Shown here: piece by piece, positions 1 to 7,549 of the stretch | How the letters are laid out: each line of letters starts with the position of its first letter | Numbering within the stretch: the first letter of the stretch is position 1 | NCBI RefSeq assembly: GCF_000166395.1 | Contig: NC_014655.1 | Span: 3,720,001-3,784,000 of the forward strand | Direction of reading: 5' to 3' | DNA: 64,000 bases | Source of the DNA: Leadbetterella byssophila DSM 17132 | GTDB taxonomy: Bacteria > Bacteroidota > Bacteroidia > Cytophagales > Spirosomataceae | Translations under genes and position numbers: made by a program | The notes under the pieces: model-generated | The model's database searches: none | The model's input: only the letters and a program-made list of their open reading frames with translations | Told to the model about the DNA's origin: nothing

Positions 1-401
1 TTGATTTTCTTATCCGGTCCGATAATAAATACTGAGCGTACTGTGGCTTTTTCCGATGCGTTCGGGTGGATCATATCGTATAATTGTGCCACGTTTCTGT
101 CTTCGTCAGCGATGATTGGGAAGTTGAATTGTACTTGGTTTACCTCTTCAATATCCGGAATCCAACGATTGTGAGAATCCAAGTCATCTACTGAAACTGC
201 AATTACTTTTACTCCTCTTTTTTCAAATTCTCCTTTTAGCAGGGCTGTTTTACCTAACTCCGTAGTACATACCGGGGTAAAATCTGCCGGGTGAGAAAAT
301 AGCAATCCCCAGGAATCGCCAAGCCATTCATGGAAATGAATCTGGCCTTGAGTAGTATTGGCCGTAAAGTCCGGTGCAATATCTCCAAGTCTAAGTGACA
401 T
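1..401 (-). CDS. 1-Cys peroxiredoxin (Prx6/AhpC-TSA family), partial
   Basis: This is the N-terminal part (133 codons) of a thiol peroxidase that reduces hydrogen peroxide and organic hydroperoxides; the gene runs off the left edge of the window, so its C-terminus is missing here. The protein opens MSLRLGDIAPDF and carries the peroxidatic motif PADFTPVCTTE at about residues 38-48, with the catalytic Cys near residue 45. The Prx6-type signature is also seen in SHPADFTPVC, ISVDDLDSHNRW-like spacing and the later FPIIADEDRNVA segment. The ATG at 399-401 is the only sensible start; a TAAATTTG promoter element lies about 35 bases upstream. The downstream dimerisation domain cannot be seen. The family is secure; the substrate and reductant are inferred from the family only. 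Confidence 0.9.
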   Translation of the reverse strand, partial: MSLRLGDIAPDFTANTTQGQIHFHEWLGDSWGLLFSHPADFTPVCTTELGKTALLKGEFEKRGVKVIAVSVDDLDSHNRWIPDIEEVNQVQFNFPIIADEDRNVAQLYDMIHPNASEKATVRSVFIIGPDKKI

Positions 402-434
402 ACGATTAAAAATTTTAGGTTAACAATTAGACTA

Positions 435-442
435 CAAATTTA
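435..442 (-). promoter_or_regulatory. -7 element TAAATTTG of the peroxiredoxin gene
   Basis: On the minus strand TAAATTTG fits the Bacteroidota -7 consensus TAnnTTTG and sits about 33 bases upstream of the peroxiredoxin ATG. A convincing TTTG -33 element at the usual 17-23 base spacing was not seen, so this is a sequence match plus position, not a demonstrated promoter. Confidence 0.4.
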
Positions 443-536
443 GTAGACTATTGCAAAGTACGGGATTTTTTTTGAGTTATTCGGGGTTAAGTGTAAAATA
501 TTTACGATTTTTACTATTAAATACTTTTAGGTGTAG

Positions 537-1163
537 ATGTTAAATACTCATTCTCTGCGCTTCCAGTATCCGGGAAGTACAGATTTTCATTTTCCTGACC
601 TCAGGTGTGCTGCAGGAGAGACTTTGCTGATCTTAGGAAATTCCGGTTCCGGAAAAACGACTCTCCTTAATTTAATGGCATTATTGCTTTCTCCATCATC
701 CGGGGAGGTCAATATTGATGGCGTAAATACTGGTACTTTGGCTCCGAGTGAATTGCCCACGTTTAGAGCAAGGCATATTGGCTTGGTCTTCCAGAAGCCA
801 TATTTCGTGCATTCTTTGAATGTGGAAGAGAATCTTTTGATGTCTAATTATTTTGCCGGGAAACCTCAGGATAAGGCAAGGGTAAAACATTTGGCAGATC
901 ACTTAGGATTTGCACACGTTTTGAAAAAGAGGGTGACGGAGCTTAGTGGAGGTGAGCAGCAGAGAGTAGGTATTGCTCGAGCCTTAATGAATGAAGCGAA
1001 GGTGATTTTAGCTGATGAGCCTACTTCCGCTTTAGATGATCTGAACTGTGAAAGGGTAGCTAACTTACTAGAGGTGCAAGCTAAGGAAAGTGGTGCAGCT
1101 TTGATCGTAGTTACCCATGATCAGCGTCTAAAAAATAGATTCCCTAACCAAATCTCACTCTAA
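537..1163 (+). CDS. ABC transporter ATP-binding protein, LolD/MacB-like
   Basis: Cytoplasmic ATPase subunit that would power the permease encoded next. All nucleotide-binding motifs are intact: Walker A GNSGSGKTT at residues 34-42, Q-loop Gln near 86, signature LSGGEQQ at 136-142, Walker B VILADEP at 156-162 and H-loop His near 194. The length of 208 residues is normal for the LolD/MacB/FtsE class of MacB-type transporters, which perform mechanotransmission or lipoprotein/peptide handling rather than simple import. The stop codon is followed after one base by the ATG of the permease, so the two are co-translated, and a DUF3299 protein completes the set. The substrate is not visible in the sequence; the His-rich loop of the partner hints at a metal connection. 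Confidence 0.88.
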   Translation: MLNTHSLRFQYPGSTDFHFPDLRCAAGETLLILGNSGSGKTTLLNLMALLLSPSSGEVNIDGVNTGTLAPSELPTFRARHIGLVFQKPYFVHSLNVEENLLMSNYFAGKPQDKARVKHLADHLGFAHVLKKRVTELSGGEQQRVGIARALMNEAKVILADEPTSALDDLNCERVANLLEVQAKESGAALIVVTHDQRLKNRFPNQISL

Positions 1164-1164
1164 G

Positions 1165-2334
1165 ATGTTACTGAAGATTGTTGGAAAGAATATAGTAGAC
1201 AAAAAACTCAATAGCACATTAGCTGTGCTTCTAATGGCCTTTGGTATTGGGATTATTTCCTTGTTGATTACTGTTGGCAAGCAATTGGAAAGCAAATTCG
1301 CTAAGAATATTTCAGGAATAGATATGGTGGTGGGAGCCAAAGGTAGTCCGCTGCAACTGATCTTGTCAGGGGTGTACCAGATAGATTCTCCTACAGGGAA
1401 TATCTCCTTACAGGAATTGAGCTTGTTGAGGACGAATCCCTTGGTGAAAGAGGTTATTCCGCTCTCTATGGGTGATAATTTTAAAGGATACCGCATAGTG
1501 GGGGCAGATCCAAAGTATCTGGATCATTTCAAGGCTGAATATGCTGAAGGTGCCGGTTTCAAAGGGTCTCTGGAAGTGGTGGTGGGCCATACGGTAGCTC
1601 GAAATCTGGGACTCAAAGTAGGTGATGAGTTTCATAGTGCGCACGGTTTTGAAGAGGAGGGAGACCATCATGACCATGAACATTACAAGGTGGTAGGTAT
1701 TTTGAAGCCTAATGGGTCCGTGCTGGATAATTTATTGATCTCTGATTTGGCTTCCGTTTGGCAGGTACATGGGGAACATGAAGGGATGGATCCGGAGGTG
1801 ACTTGTGCATTAGTAAAGTTCAGATCTCCTATGGGGCTTATGACCTTGCCTAGAATGATCAATCAAAATACGAAAATGCAAGCAGCATTGCCAGCTATAG
1901 AAGTGAATCGTCTGTTTGAGTTGATGGGTATAGGTATGGATGCGCTTAAAGCATTAGCTGCTGCTATAATGATTATATCTGGCATAAGTGTTTTTATTAC
2001 CCTATATAACGCACTTAAAGAAAGGAAATATGAATTAGCTCTGATGCTATCCATGGGCGGGACTAGGGTGAAATTATTCCTGATGCTATTATTGGAAGGT
2101 GTTATCCTTTCCTTTGCAGGCTATGTTTTGGGTATTCTTATGAGCAGAATAGGCCTGGCACTGGCATCTGGTGCATTAGAGCAAAACTACAATTATACGC
2201 TTGATATTCAATTCTTGCAAAAAGAGGAAATTTATTTACTTTTTGTTGCGTTATGCATAGGTATACTGGCTGCATTAATTCCATCTTTAGGCATATACAA
2301 AATCAATATCTCAAAAACTCTAGCAAATGAATAA
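1165..2334 (+). CDS. ABC transporter permease, FtsX/MacB-type, with His-rich periplasmic loop
   Basis: Inner-membrane subunit of the transporter whose ATPase precedes it by one base. The 389-residue layout is typical: one N-terminal membrane segment (about 14-36), a large periplasmic domain (about 40-250) and three C-terminal membrane helices (about 255-280, 300-330, 352-375), the FtsX fold. The periplasmic domain contains an unusual run at about residues 157-174, HSAHGFEEEGDHHDHEHY, with six His and several acidic residues, and a second small cluster VHGEHEGMD near 194-203. Such runs commonly bind zinc or other divalent metals. The gene overlaps the following DUF3299 gene by 8 bases. A related ATPase/permease/DUF3299 set is, to my knowledge, zinc-responsive in some gammaproteobacteria. 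Metal involvement here is inference. Confidence 0.85.
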   Translation: MLLKIVGKNIVDKKLNSTLAVLLMAFGIGIISLLITVGKQLESKFAKNISGIDMVVGAKGSPLQLILSGVYQIDSPTGNISLQELSLLRTNPLVKEVIPLSMGDNFKGYRIVGADPKYLDHFKAEYAEGAGFKGSLEVVVGHTVARNLGLKVGDEFHSAHGFEEEGDHHDHEHYKVVGILKPNGSVLDNLLISDLASVWQVHGEHEGMDPEVTCALVKFRSPMGLMTLPRMINQNTKMQAALPAIEVNRLFELMGIGMDALKALAAAIMIISGISVFITLYNALKERKYELALMLSMGGTRVKLFLMLLLEGVILSFAGYVLGILMSRIGLALASGALEQNYNYTLDIQFLQKEEIYLLFVALCIGILAALIPSLGIYKINISKTLANE

Positions 2335-2764
2335 GAAGTTAATTCTAGCCCTTTTTATTATTCCGGCATTCGTATTTGCCTTCAATCCAATCAAGATCAC
2401 TTGGGAGCAATTAAGTGATGTTACCTTTAAGAAAAAGTGGAGTTCTACTGAAAATATGTTCCTTTTGGAGCCACAGTTTGGTCCGAAAGTGACGGCTCTT
2501 AAAGGTAAAGAAGTGGCTCTTACCGGCTATATGATACCGGTTGATGTGGATGCAAATTACTATGTGCTCTCATCAAATCCTTTTGCCTCTTGTTTCTTCT
2601 GTGGTGGCGCAGGTCCTGAGTCTGTGGTTTCCATCAAATTCAAGAAGGTAAATAAGCGTTTTAATACAGATGACAGGGTTACCATCAAAGGCGTATTGCG
2701 TCTAAATGTAGATGACATTAATGATCTGAACTACATTTTAGAGGGAGCAGAAGTAATAGGATAA
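2327..2764 (+). CDS. DUF3299 family exported protein
   Basis: Small exported protein of 145 residues, beginning with a hydrophobic signal peptide (about residues 1-19, ending VFAFN). The body matches the DUF3299 pattern: KGKEVALTGYMIPVD, then a cysteine motif SCFFCGGAGPES with Cys at 89 and 92, then a beta-rich tail that resembles an OB-like fold (VTIKGVLRLN). DUF3299 proteins have no settled biochemical role; they are usually encoded next to MacB-like ABC transporters, as here, where the start lies 8 bases inside the permease gene. The CxxC pair may bind a metal or be redox active; this is inferred from the residues and from the His-rich loop of the neighbouring permease. Confidence 0.8.
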   Translation: MNKKLILALFIIPAFVFAFNPIKITWEQLSDVTFKKKWSSTENMFLLEPQFGPKVTALKGKEVALTGYMIPVDVDANYYVLSSNPFASCFFCGGAGPESVVSIKFKKVNKRFNTDDRVTIKGVLRLNVDDINDLNYILEGAEVIG

Positions 2765-2786
2765 TGTATTAACCAACTTTTAATAT

Positions 2787-3320
2787 ATGAAAAAGAAGAT
2801 TTTATTGTGGGTGGCCTTATTGATGAGCAGCAGTGCTTTCGCGCAGAACTATAACAATTGGGCTATAGGAGTAAAGGTAGGAGAGCCTGTAGGTTTGAAT
2901 ATTCGTAAGTATTTTGATTCGGGAAGGAAGAACTTTGATGTGAACTTTGGTACTTATGGATTTCTTTGGGGGGCAACTCGTTCTCACAATAATAAGCCTT
3001 ATTATAAGAGCCAAACAGGCTTAATGGTACAAGGGGTTTTCCATTGGAATAACCAAATAGGATCTGCAGAAAGGTTCCAGATCTATTACGGTTTTGGTGG
3101 TCAAATCAACTCTAGAAAACGCGTACCCCCGGTATCTAATAACGTGCCTGAAAGACATATCTCTTTAGGTGGAGTGGCAGATGCAGGTATGGAATACAGT
3201 TTACCTAATAATAACCTGAGCATTTTTGCGGAATTAGGTATTTATGCGGAGATAGCTCCGAAACCTCTTTTTATTCACGTTCCGGGTAGTATAGGAGTTA
3301 GATTAAATTTAATCAACTAA
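2787..3320 (+). CDS. Outer-membrane beta-barrel-like exported protein, unknown function
   Basis: A 177-residue protein with a clear signal peptide (MKKKILLWVALLMSSSAFAQ, cleavage after about residue 19). The mature part alternates hydrophobic and polar residues and is rich in Gly, Tyr, Asn and Phe, as expected for a small eight-stranded outer-membrane barrel; it ends VGVRLNLIN-like (GSIGVRLNLIN), a typical last strand. I do not recognise a named family. It starts 22 bases after the DUF3299 gene on the same strand and may be the last gene of that operon. It is followed by a stem-loop and the LytTR gene. Confidence 0.65.
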   Translation: MKKKILLWVALLMSSSAFAQNYNNWAIGVKVGEPVGLNIRKYFDSGRKNFDVNFGTYGFLWGATRSHNNKPYYKSQTGLMVQGVFHWNNQIGSAERFQIYYGFGGQINSRKRVPPVSNNVPERHISLGGVADAGMEYSLPNNNLSIFAELGIYAEIAPKPLFIHVPGSIGVRLNLIN

Positions 3321-3333
3321 TTCCAACCCTTTT

Positions 3334-3370
3334 TGGGGGCTTTGAGTCTATAGGATAGTTAAAGCCCCCA
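3334..3370 (+). promoter_or_regulatory. Stem-loop just upstream of the LytTR gene
   Basis: TGGGGGCTTT (3334-3343) is an exact inverted copy of AAAGCCCCCA (3361-3370), separated by 17 bases. The 10-bp GC-rich stem ends three bases before the ATG of the LytTR gene, so in RNA it would cover the ribosome binding region. It could be a weak terminator of the preceding genes (no T-run follows on the plus strand) or a translational control element of the regulator. Only the inverted repeat itself is certain. Confidence 0.5.
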
Positions 3371-3373
3371 ACT

Positions 3374-3709
3374 ATGGAAAAGATATTACTTGTAGGAAAG
3401 ACCAGCGTTTCAGCAGAATCCGTAGTGTACATGAAAGCGGATTCCAATTATTCAGATGTTTATTTGGAAGATGGACAAATCTTAACCTTGTCCAAAACCT
3501 TAAAAGAATTAGAGAGTATGTTTGAACCCTATGGATTCTTCCGTACTCATAAGTCCTTTTTGATCAATCCTAAACACGTGGTTTCTTCTTCAGTTTATGA
3601 GCCTAAACCAAATGTACGTTTAAGCAATAACCACTGTGTAGATATAAGTAGGAGACGAAAAAACGACTTTTTACAAGTTCGTAGAAAAATAAAAGCGGGT
3701 CAAATTTGA
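3374..3709 (+). CDS. Stand-alone LytTR-type DNA-binding regulator
   Basis: Probable transcription factor of 111 residues made of little more than a LytTR domain (about residues 10-105). Recognisable LytTR blocks are YMKADSNYSDVYLEDG (strand pair after the start), LKELESMF, FFRTHKSFLIN with the hallmark RxHxSFLIN pattern, and the C-terminal ISRRRKNDF. There is no receiver domain, membrane segment or sensor, so its input signal must come from elsewhere or it acts constitutively. The last five codons and stop lie inside a perfect palindrome that also serves as terminator. Neighbours give no clear target; LytTR factors usually bind paired direct repeats, which I did not find nearby. Confidence 0.85.
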   Translation: MEKILLVGKTSVSAESVVYMKADSNYSDVYLEDGQILTLSKTLKELESMFEPYGFFRTHKSFLINPKHVVSSSVYEPKPNVRLSNNHCVDISRRRKNDFLQVRRKIKAGQI

Positions 3710-3718
3710 CCCGCTTTT
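3691..3718. terminator. Bidirectional intrinsic terminator between the LytTR gene and gltA
   Basis: AAAAGCGGGTCAAA (3691-3704) followed directly by its perfect reverse complement TTTGACCCGCTTTT (3705-3718), flanked by A-tracts and T-tracts on both sides. It works for the rightward LytTR gene, whose final codons and TGA stop (3707-3709) are inside the palindrome, and for gltA arriving from the right. Confidence 0.85.
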
Positions 3719-3745
3719 TATGTTGAATTATTCTCTAAAATCGAT

Positions 3746-5029
3746 TTATCTTTGGTCGATATCAACGTAATGTTTCTTAGTAGGACCAGTGTAGATCTGA
3801 CGCGGACGACCGATAGCCTGTCCTGATTTTCTTAGCTCTAACCATTGTGCAATCCATCCCGGTAGACGACCAATAGCAAACATTACAGTAAACATGTTTG
3901 TAGGTATTCCTAAAGCACGGTAAATAATACCGGAATAGAAGTCTACGTTTGGATATAATTTACGAGATACAAAGTATTCGTCTTTCAAAGCTGCTTCTTC
4001 AAGGCCTTTTGCGATCTCAAGTACAGGGTCATTTACGCCTAATTTGGCTAAAACATCATCTGCTGCCTTTTTAATGATCTTAGCTCTAGGGTCAAAGTTT
4101 TTATAAACTCTGTGGCCAAAGCCCATTAAACGGAAAGTAGAATTTTTGTCCTTAGCCATGGCAATGTACTTCGCAACATCACCACCATCTTCTTTGATGG
4201 CTTCTAGCATTTCAATGACCTCTTGGTTAGCACCTCCGTGCAAAGGCCCCCAAAGAGCAGAAATACCAGCTGATATGCTAGCGTAAATGTTTGCTTTAGA
4301 TGAACCTACTAATCTTACTGTGGAAGTAGAGCAGTTTTGTTCATGGTCAGCATGAAGGATCAAAAGTTTGTTCAAAGCACTGGATACAATAGGATCTACC
4401 TCGTAGTTTTCTACTGGTAGAGCAAACATCATATGCAAGAAGTTTGAACAGTAATCCAAATGATTTTTTGGATAGTTAATAGGGTGTCCTTGCGACTTTT
4501 TGTAACACCAAGTAGCGATGGTAGGGATCTTCGCTAATAATCTGCGAATGTGAACCTCTGTAAAGTCTCCTTTGTGCTTTTTGTCATTGTCCGGATAGAA
4601 GCTAGACATAGCTCCCACTAAGGATGACATAACGCCCATAGGGTGAGCGTTTACAGGAAAACCATCAAAGATCTTACGCATGTCTTCATTTACCAAAGAA
4701 CGAGTGGTTACCTCGTGCTTGAAAACTTCGTATTGCTCTTTAGTAGGTAATTCACCGTATATTAAAAGGTAAGCTACTTCAAGGAATTCAGCTTTTTCAG
4801 CCAGTTCTTCGATAGGGTATCCCCTGTAATGCAATATTCCTTCCTCACCATCCAGATAAGTTATTCCACTTGTAGTAGAACCGGTGTTTTTGAAACCCTC
4901 ATCTATTGTGATGTACCCTGTTTTGGATCTTAATGTAGAAATATCGATCGCCTTCTCGTTTTCAGTGCCCTCCACCACCGGGAACTCATACTCTTGTCCC
5001 TCGATGATTATCTTAACAGTTTCTTGCAT
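3746..5029 (-). CDS. gltA: Citrate synthase
   Basis: Condenses acetyl-CoA and oxaloacetate to citrate, the entry step of the TCA cycle, in the cytoplasm. The 427-residue length is that of the large, NADH-sensitive hexameric type II enzyme. The three catalytic residues are visible in context: His in LWGPLHGGANQ, His in GFGHRVYKN and Asp in NVDFYSG; the ILHADHEQNCSTSTVR block and the C-terminal RPRQIYTG are also typical. The N-terminal segment (about 1-50) is the beta-rich domain of the Gram-negative enzyme. The gene is monocistronic, ends at the shared palindromic terminator and faces a 446-base AT-rich region that probably contains its promoter. Confidence 0.97.
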   Translation of the reverse strand: MQETVKIIIEGQEYEFPVVEGTENEKAIDISTLRSKTGYITIDEGFKNTGSTTSGITYLDGEEGILHYRGYPIEELAEKAEFLEVAYLLIYGELPTKEQYEVFKHEVTTRSLVNEDMRKIFDGFPVNAHPMGVMSSLVGAMSSFYPDNDKKHKGDFTEVHIRRLLAKIPTIATWCYKKSQGHPINYPKNHLDYCSNFLHMMFALPVENYEVDPIVSSALNKLLILHADHEQNCSTSTVRLVGSSKANIYASISAGISALWGPLHGGANQEVIEMLEAIKEDGGDVAKYIAMAKDKNSTFRLMGFGHRVYKNFDPRAKIIKKAADDVLAKLGVNDPVLEIAKGLEEAALKDEYFVSRKLYPNVDFYSGIIYRALGIPTNMFTVMFAIGRLPGWIAQWLELRKSGQAIGRPRQIYTGPTKKHYVDIDQR

Positions 5030-5475
5030 TATTCGAATAGGTCTGGTTTGCCCAGGTTTTTAATAATATTGTTGCTAAAATACTAAAAAAAGTACTAAAA
5101 CCCAAAGAAAAATTTAAAATGTCAGTCCATCAGAGCTTTAAGGAGGTTTAATTCCTCAAAACCCTAAACAAAATTGATTTGAATTAAAGAATTTAGCTTC
5201 TTTTAGATAAGCTAAATATTGAAATAATACAATTGTATACATTCTATAATTTCTTGGGATAGGAGGACAATTTAGGTTAAAATATGAGAAGGTCAAGGTA
5301 AGTGCATAGGTTTTTTTTGAAAATATTCTTAGCATATTCTGGTGTTTTGAACGCAAATTCCCAACTTTCAGTAACTTAGACTCTTGCTTAATAGATTAGT
5401 CTAGTTAACCTAGGGTGGAAATATTTTAATTTTCCGTCAATTATCTCGATCTTGCGAATAGAAACCATATTTATT
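5030..5475. other. AT-rich divergent intergenic region
   Basis: This 446-base stretch separates gltA (leftward) from the YjgR-like gene (rightward). It is strongly AT-rich and must hold the promoters of both. Reading toward gltA there is a TTTG near 5092-5095 followed by AT-rich sequence with only a partial -7 match (TATTTTAG). A 66-codon frame on the minus strand (5156-5356) has no family resemblance or convincing start and was not called. I see no RNA gene or repeat. Confidence 0.5.
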
Positions 5476-7020
5476 ATGTCCAATATAGATCTGTTTAAGG
5501 AAGTCCTTTCGAAAGGCTATACCCACAAAGGGGAGTCCATTGTTTTAGGGGCTGCTAAGCTGGACGGCGAAGTAGTACCGGGGACTCAGGTGAGAATACC
5601 CTTAAAAACCATGAACCGCCACGGTCTGATAGCAGGAGCTACAGGTACCGGAAAAACAAAGACTTTGCAAGGTTTAGCCGAAGGCCTATCCAAAGCCAGC
5701 GTACCTGTACTTTTAATGGATATCAAAGGTGACCTAAGCGGCTTGGCGAAGCCGGGAACCGCTGAATCATTCATTCTGGAAAGAAGTGATGCTGCAGGAG
5801 TATCCTACACACCACAAGGTTTTCCGGTAGAATTTCTAAGTTTAAGTGAGGAGAAAGGTGCCCGACTGAGAGCTACGGTTTCTGAATTTGGACCTATACT
5901 TTTATCAAAGATCTTAGGATTAAATGATACTCAAGAAGGCATTGTATCGGTAATATTTAAATATTGTGACGATAATCAATTGCCCCTACTGGATCTTAAA
6001 GACTTTATTCGTGTAATCCAGTTTGTAAGTAATGAAGGCAAAGCTTCCTTTGAAGGTAGTTATGGCAAGATGTCCACTACCTCTCTAGGAACTATCATGA
6101 GGAAAGTGATAGAGCTTCAACATCAAGGTGCTGATTTGTTCTTTGGAGAAAGATCTTTTGATGTTGATGATTTGATGAGAATAGATAATCAAGGTAAAGG
6201 CATGATTTCTATCTTAAGGGTGATAGACCTCATGGATAGACCTAAATTATTCTCCACCTTTATGCTGAGCTTACTGGCAGAGTTATACGCTACTCTACCG
6301 GAGGCAGGTGATGAAGACCGACCTAAACTCGTTATTTTTATTGATGAAGCTCACCTCGTATTCCAAGAGGCCTCAAAGGCATTGCTACAGCAAATAGAAA
6401 CGGTGATTAAGTTGATACGTTCCAAAGGTGTAGGGATTTACTTTTGTACGCAAAACCCTCAGGACGTACCAGCATCTGTACTTAGTCAATTAGGACTTAA
6501 AGTTCAGCACGCCCTGAGAGCATTTACTGCGAATGATAGAAAGACGATCAAAGAGGCCGCGCAAAACTATCCCGAAACTCAATTCTATAAGACGGAAGAA
6601 GTGTTAACTCAGATGGGTACTGGGGAAGCTTTAGTGACATGTTTGAATGAAAAAGGTATTCCCACTCCTCTTGCCGTAACTTATGTTATGCCACCGGAAA
6701 GTAGGATGGATGTATTAACGGATTCAGAGATTGATAAGGTAATCAATAAGTCCTTTATTATAAAGAAATATAATGAAGTTATAGATAGAGAAAGTGCCTA
6801 TGAGATCCTAAATGCAAAGATGGCTTCTGCTCCACAAGAAGAAGCTGCACCGGCAAAGCGGGGCAAAGAAGAAAAGGGTACCTTAGAAACTTTTCTAACT
6901 AGCTCAGCCGGTAAACAAATGGCTAGAACCGCTGCGAATCTAATTACAAGAACATTACTTGGCGCGATAGGGTTTAGTGGTACTACTACTAAGAAGAAAA
7001 AATCTACCAGTTGGTTCTAA
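5476..7020 (+). CDS. HerA/YjgR-like ATPase (DUF853 family)
   Basis: A 514-residue RecA-fold NTPase of the HerA-FtsK superfamily, closest in pattern to E. coli YjgR. Early in the protein the segment MNRHGLIAGATGTGKTKT carries Walker A (about residues 52-62); LVIFIDEAHLVFQEA near 290-304 is Walker B; GIYFCTQNPQDVPASVLSQLG near 325-345 resembles the sensor region. A flexible Ala/Glu/Lys-rich linker (about 440-460) precedes the C-terminal TLETFLTSSAGKQMART stretch. The cellular role is unknown; relatives are predicted DNA or protein-translocating pumps. I start at ATG 5476 (MSNIDLF); an upstream TTG at 5452 would add eight residues without family support. The next gene begins one base after the stop. 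Confidence 0.85.
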   Translation: MSNIDLFKEVLSKGYTHKGESIVLGAAKLDGEVVPGTQVRIPLKTMNRHGLIAGATGTGKTKTLQGLAEGLSKASVPVLLMDIKGDLSGLAKPGTAESFILERSDAAGVSYTPQGFPVEFLSLSEEKGARLRATVSEFGPILLSKILGLNDTQEGIVSVIFKYCDDNQLPLLDLKDFIRVIQFVSNEGKASFEGSYGKMSTTSLGTIMRKVIELQHQGADLFFGERSFDVDDLMRIDNQGKGMISILRVIDLMDRPKLFSTFMLSLLAELYATLPEAGDEDRPKLVIFIDEAHLVFQEASKALLQQIETVIKLIRSKGVGIYFCTQNPQDVPASVLSQLGLKVQHALRAFTANDRKTIKEAAQNYPETQFYKTEEVLTQMGTGEALVTCLNEKGIPTPLAVTYVMPPESRMDVLTDSEIDKVINKSFIIKKYNEVIDRESAYEILNAKMASAPQEEAAPAKRGKEEKGTLETFLTSSAGKQMARTAANLITRTLLGAIGFSGTTTKKKKSTSWF

Positions 7021-7021
7021 T

Positions 7022-7549
7022 ATGCTTATCGGAATTGGTGGTGTAAGTCGCTCAGGAAAATCTACTCTCGCTTCGGAATTGTGTAATCTGTTCCGGGGCG
7101 AGGGGAAAACCTGCATGGTCATTAGTCAGGATGATTTTGTAAAACCCATTTCAGAAATTCCCAAGATAGATTCAGAAGTGGACTGGGAGCACCCTTCCGG
7201 TTTTAGACACGAGACTTTGCTTAAAGCGATTGACTTTCTACGTCCACAGTTTGATATATTGATAGTAGATGGGATTTTAGCCTTTTACCATTCGGAGCTG
7301 AAGGAGAAATATACTGCTAAACTCTTTGTAGAGATCTCCAAAGAAGAATTTATGGTCAGAAAGTCCATGGATCATAGGTGGGGATATGTTCCACTGTGGT
7401 ATTATGAACATATCTGGAAGAGTTTTGAGAATTATGGGATCCCGGATTTTTCCAAAGATTCCTATTTAAAAGTAGCAGGCAACAAGCCCTATGATATGAA
7501 ATCTATTCTAAACTACTGCGAAGAGGCTCTGAACCCAAAACATAAATAA
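7022..7549 (+). CDS. P-loop kinase, uridine kinase / nicotinamide riboside kinase-like
   Basis: A 175-residue cytoplasmic small-molecule kinase. It opens MLIGIGGVSRSGKSTLA with a Walker A motif (about 7-15), followed by VISQDDFVKP, the substrate-binding motif shared by eukaryotic NRK1-type kinases, then DWEHPSGFRHETLL, the Walker B-like ILIVDGILAF, and a lid segment around RKSMDHRWGY. The SQDDF motif and the overall length fit nicotinamide riboside kinase (NR to NMN) about as well as uridine kinase. The ATG at 7022 lies one base after the stop of the YjgR-like gene, and a PnuC transporter gene sits at 35.5-36.2 kb, which favours the NRK reading. Its last 42 bases overlap the convergent M1 peptidase gene. 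Confidence 0.75.
   Translation: MLIGIGGVSRSGKSTLASELCNLFRGEGKTCMVISQDDFVKPISEIPKIDSEVDWEHPSGFRHETLLKAIDFLRPQFDILIVDGILAFYHSELKEKYTAKLFVEISKEEFMVRKSMDHRWGYVPLWYYEHIWKSFENYGIPDFSKDSYLKVAGNKPYDMKSILNYCEEALNPKHK

Noticed and set aside
5156-5356. 66-codon minus-strand frame in the gltA upstream region
   Set aside because: AT-rich composition, no convincing start or family pattern, and it lies where promoters of both flanking genes are expected.
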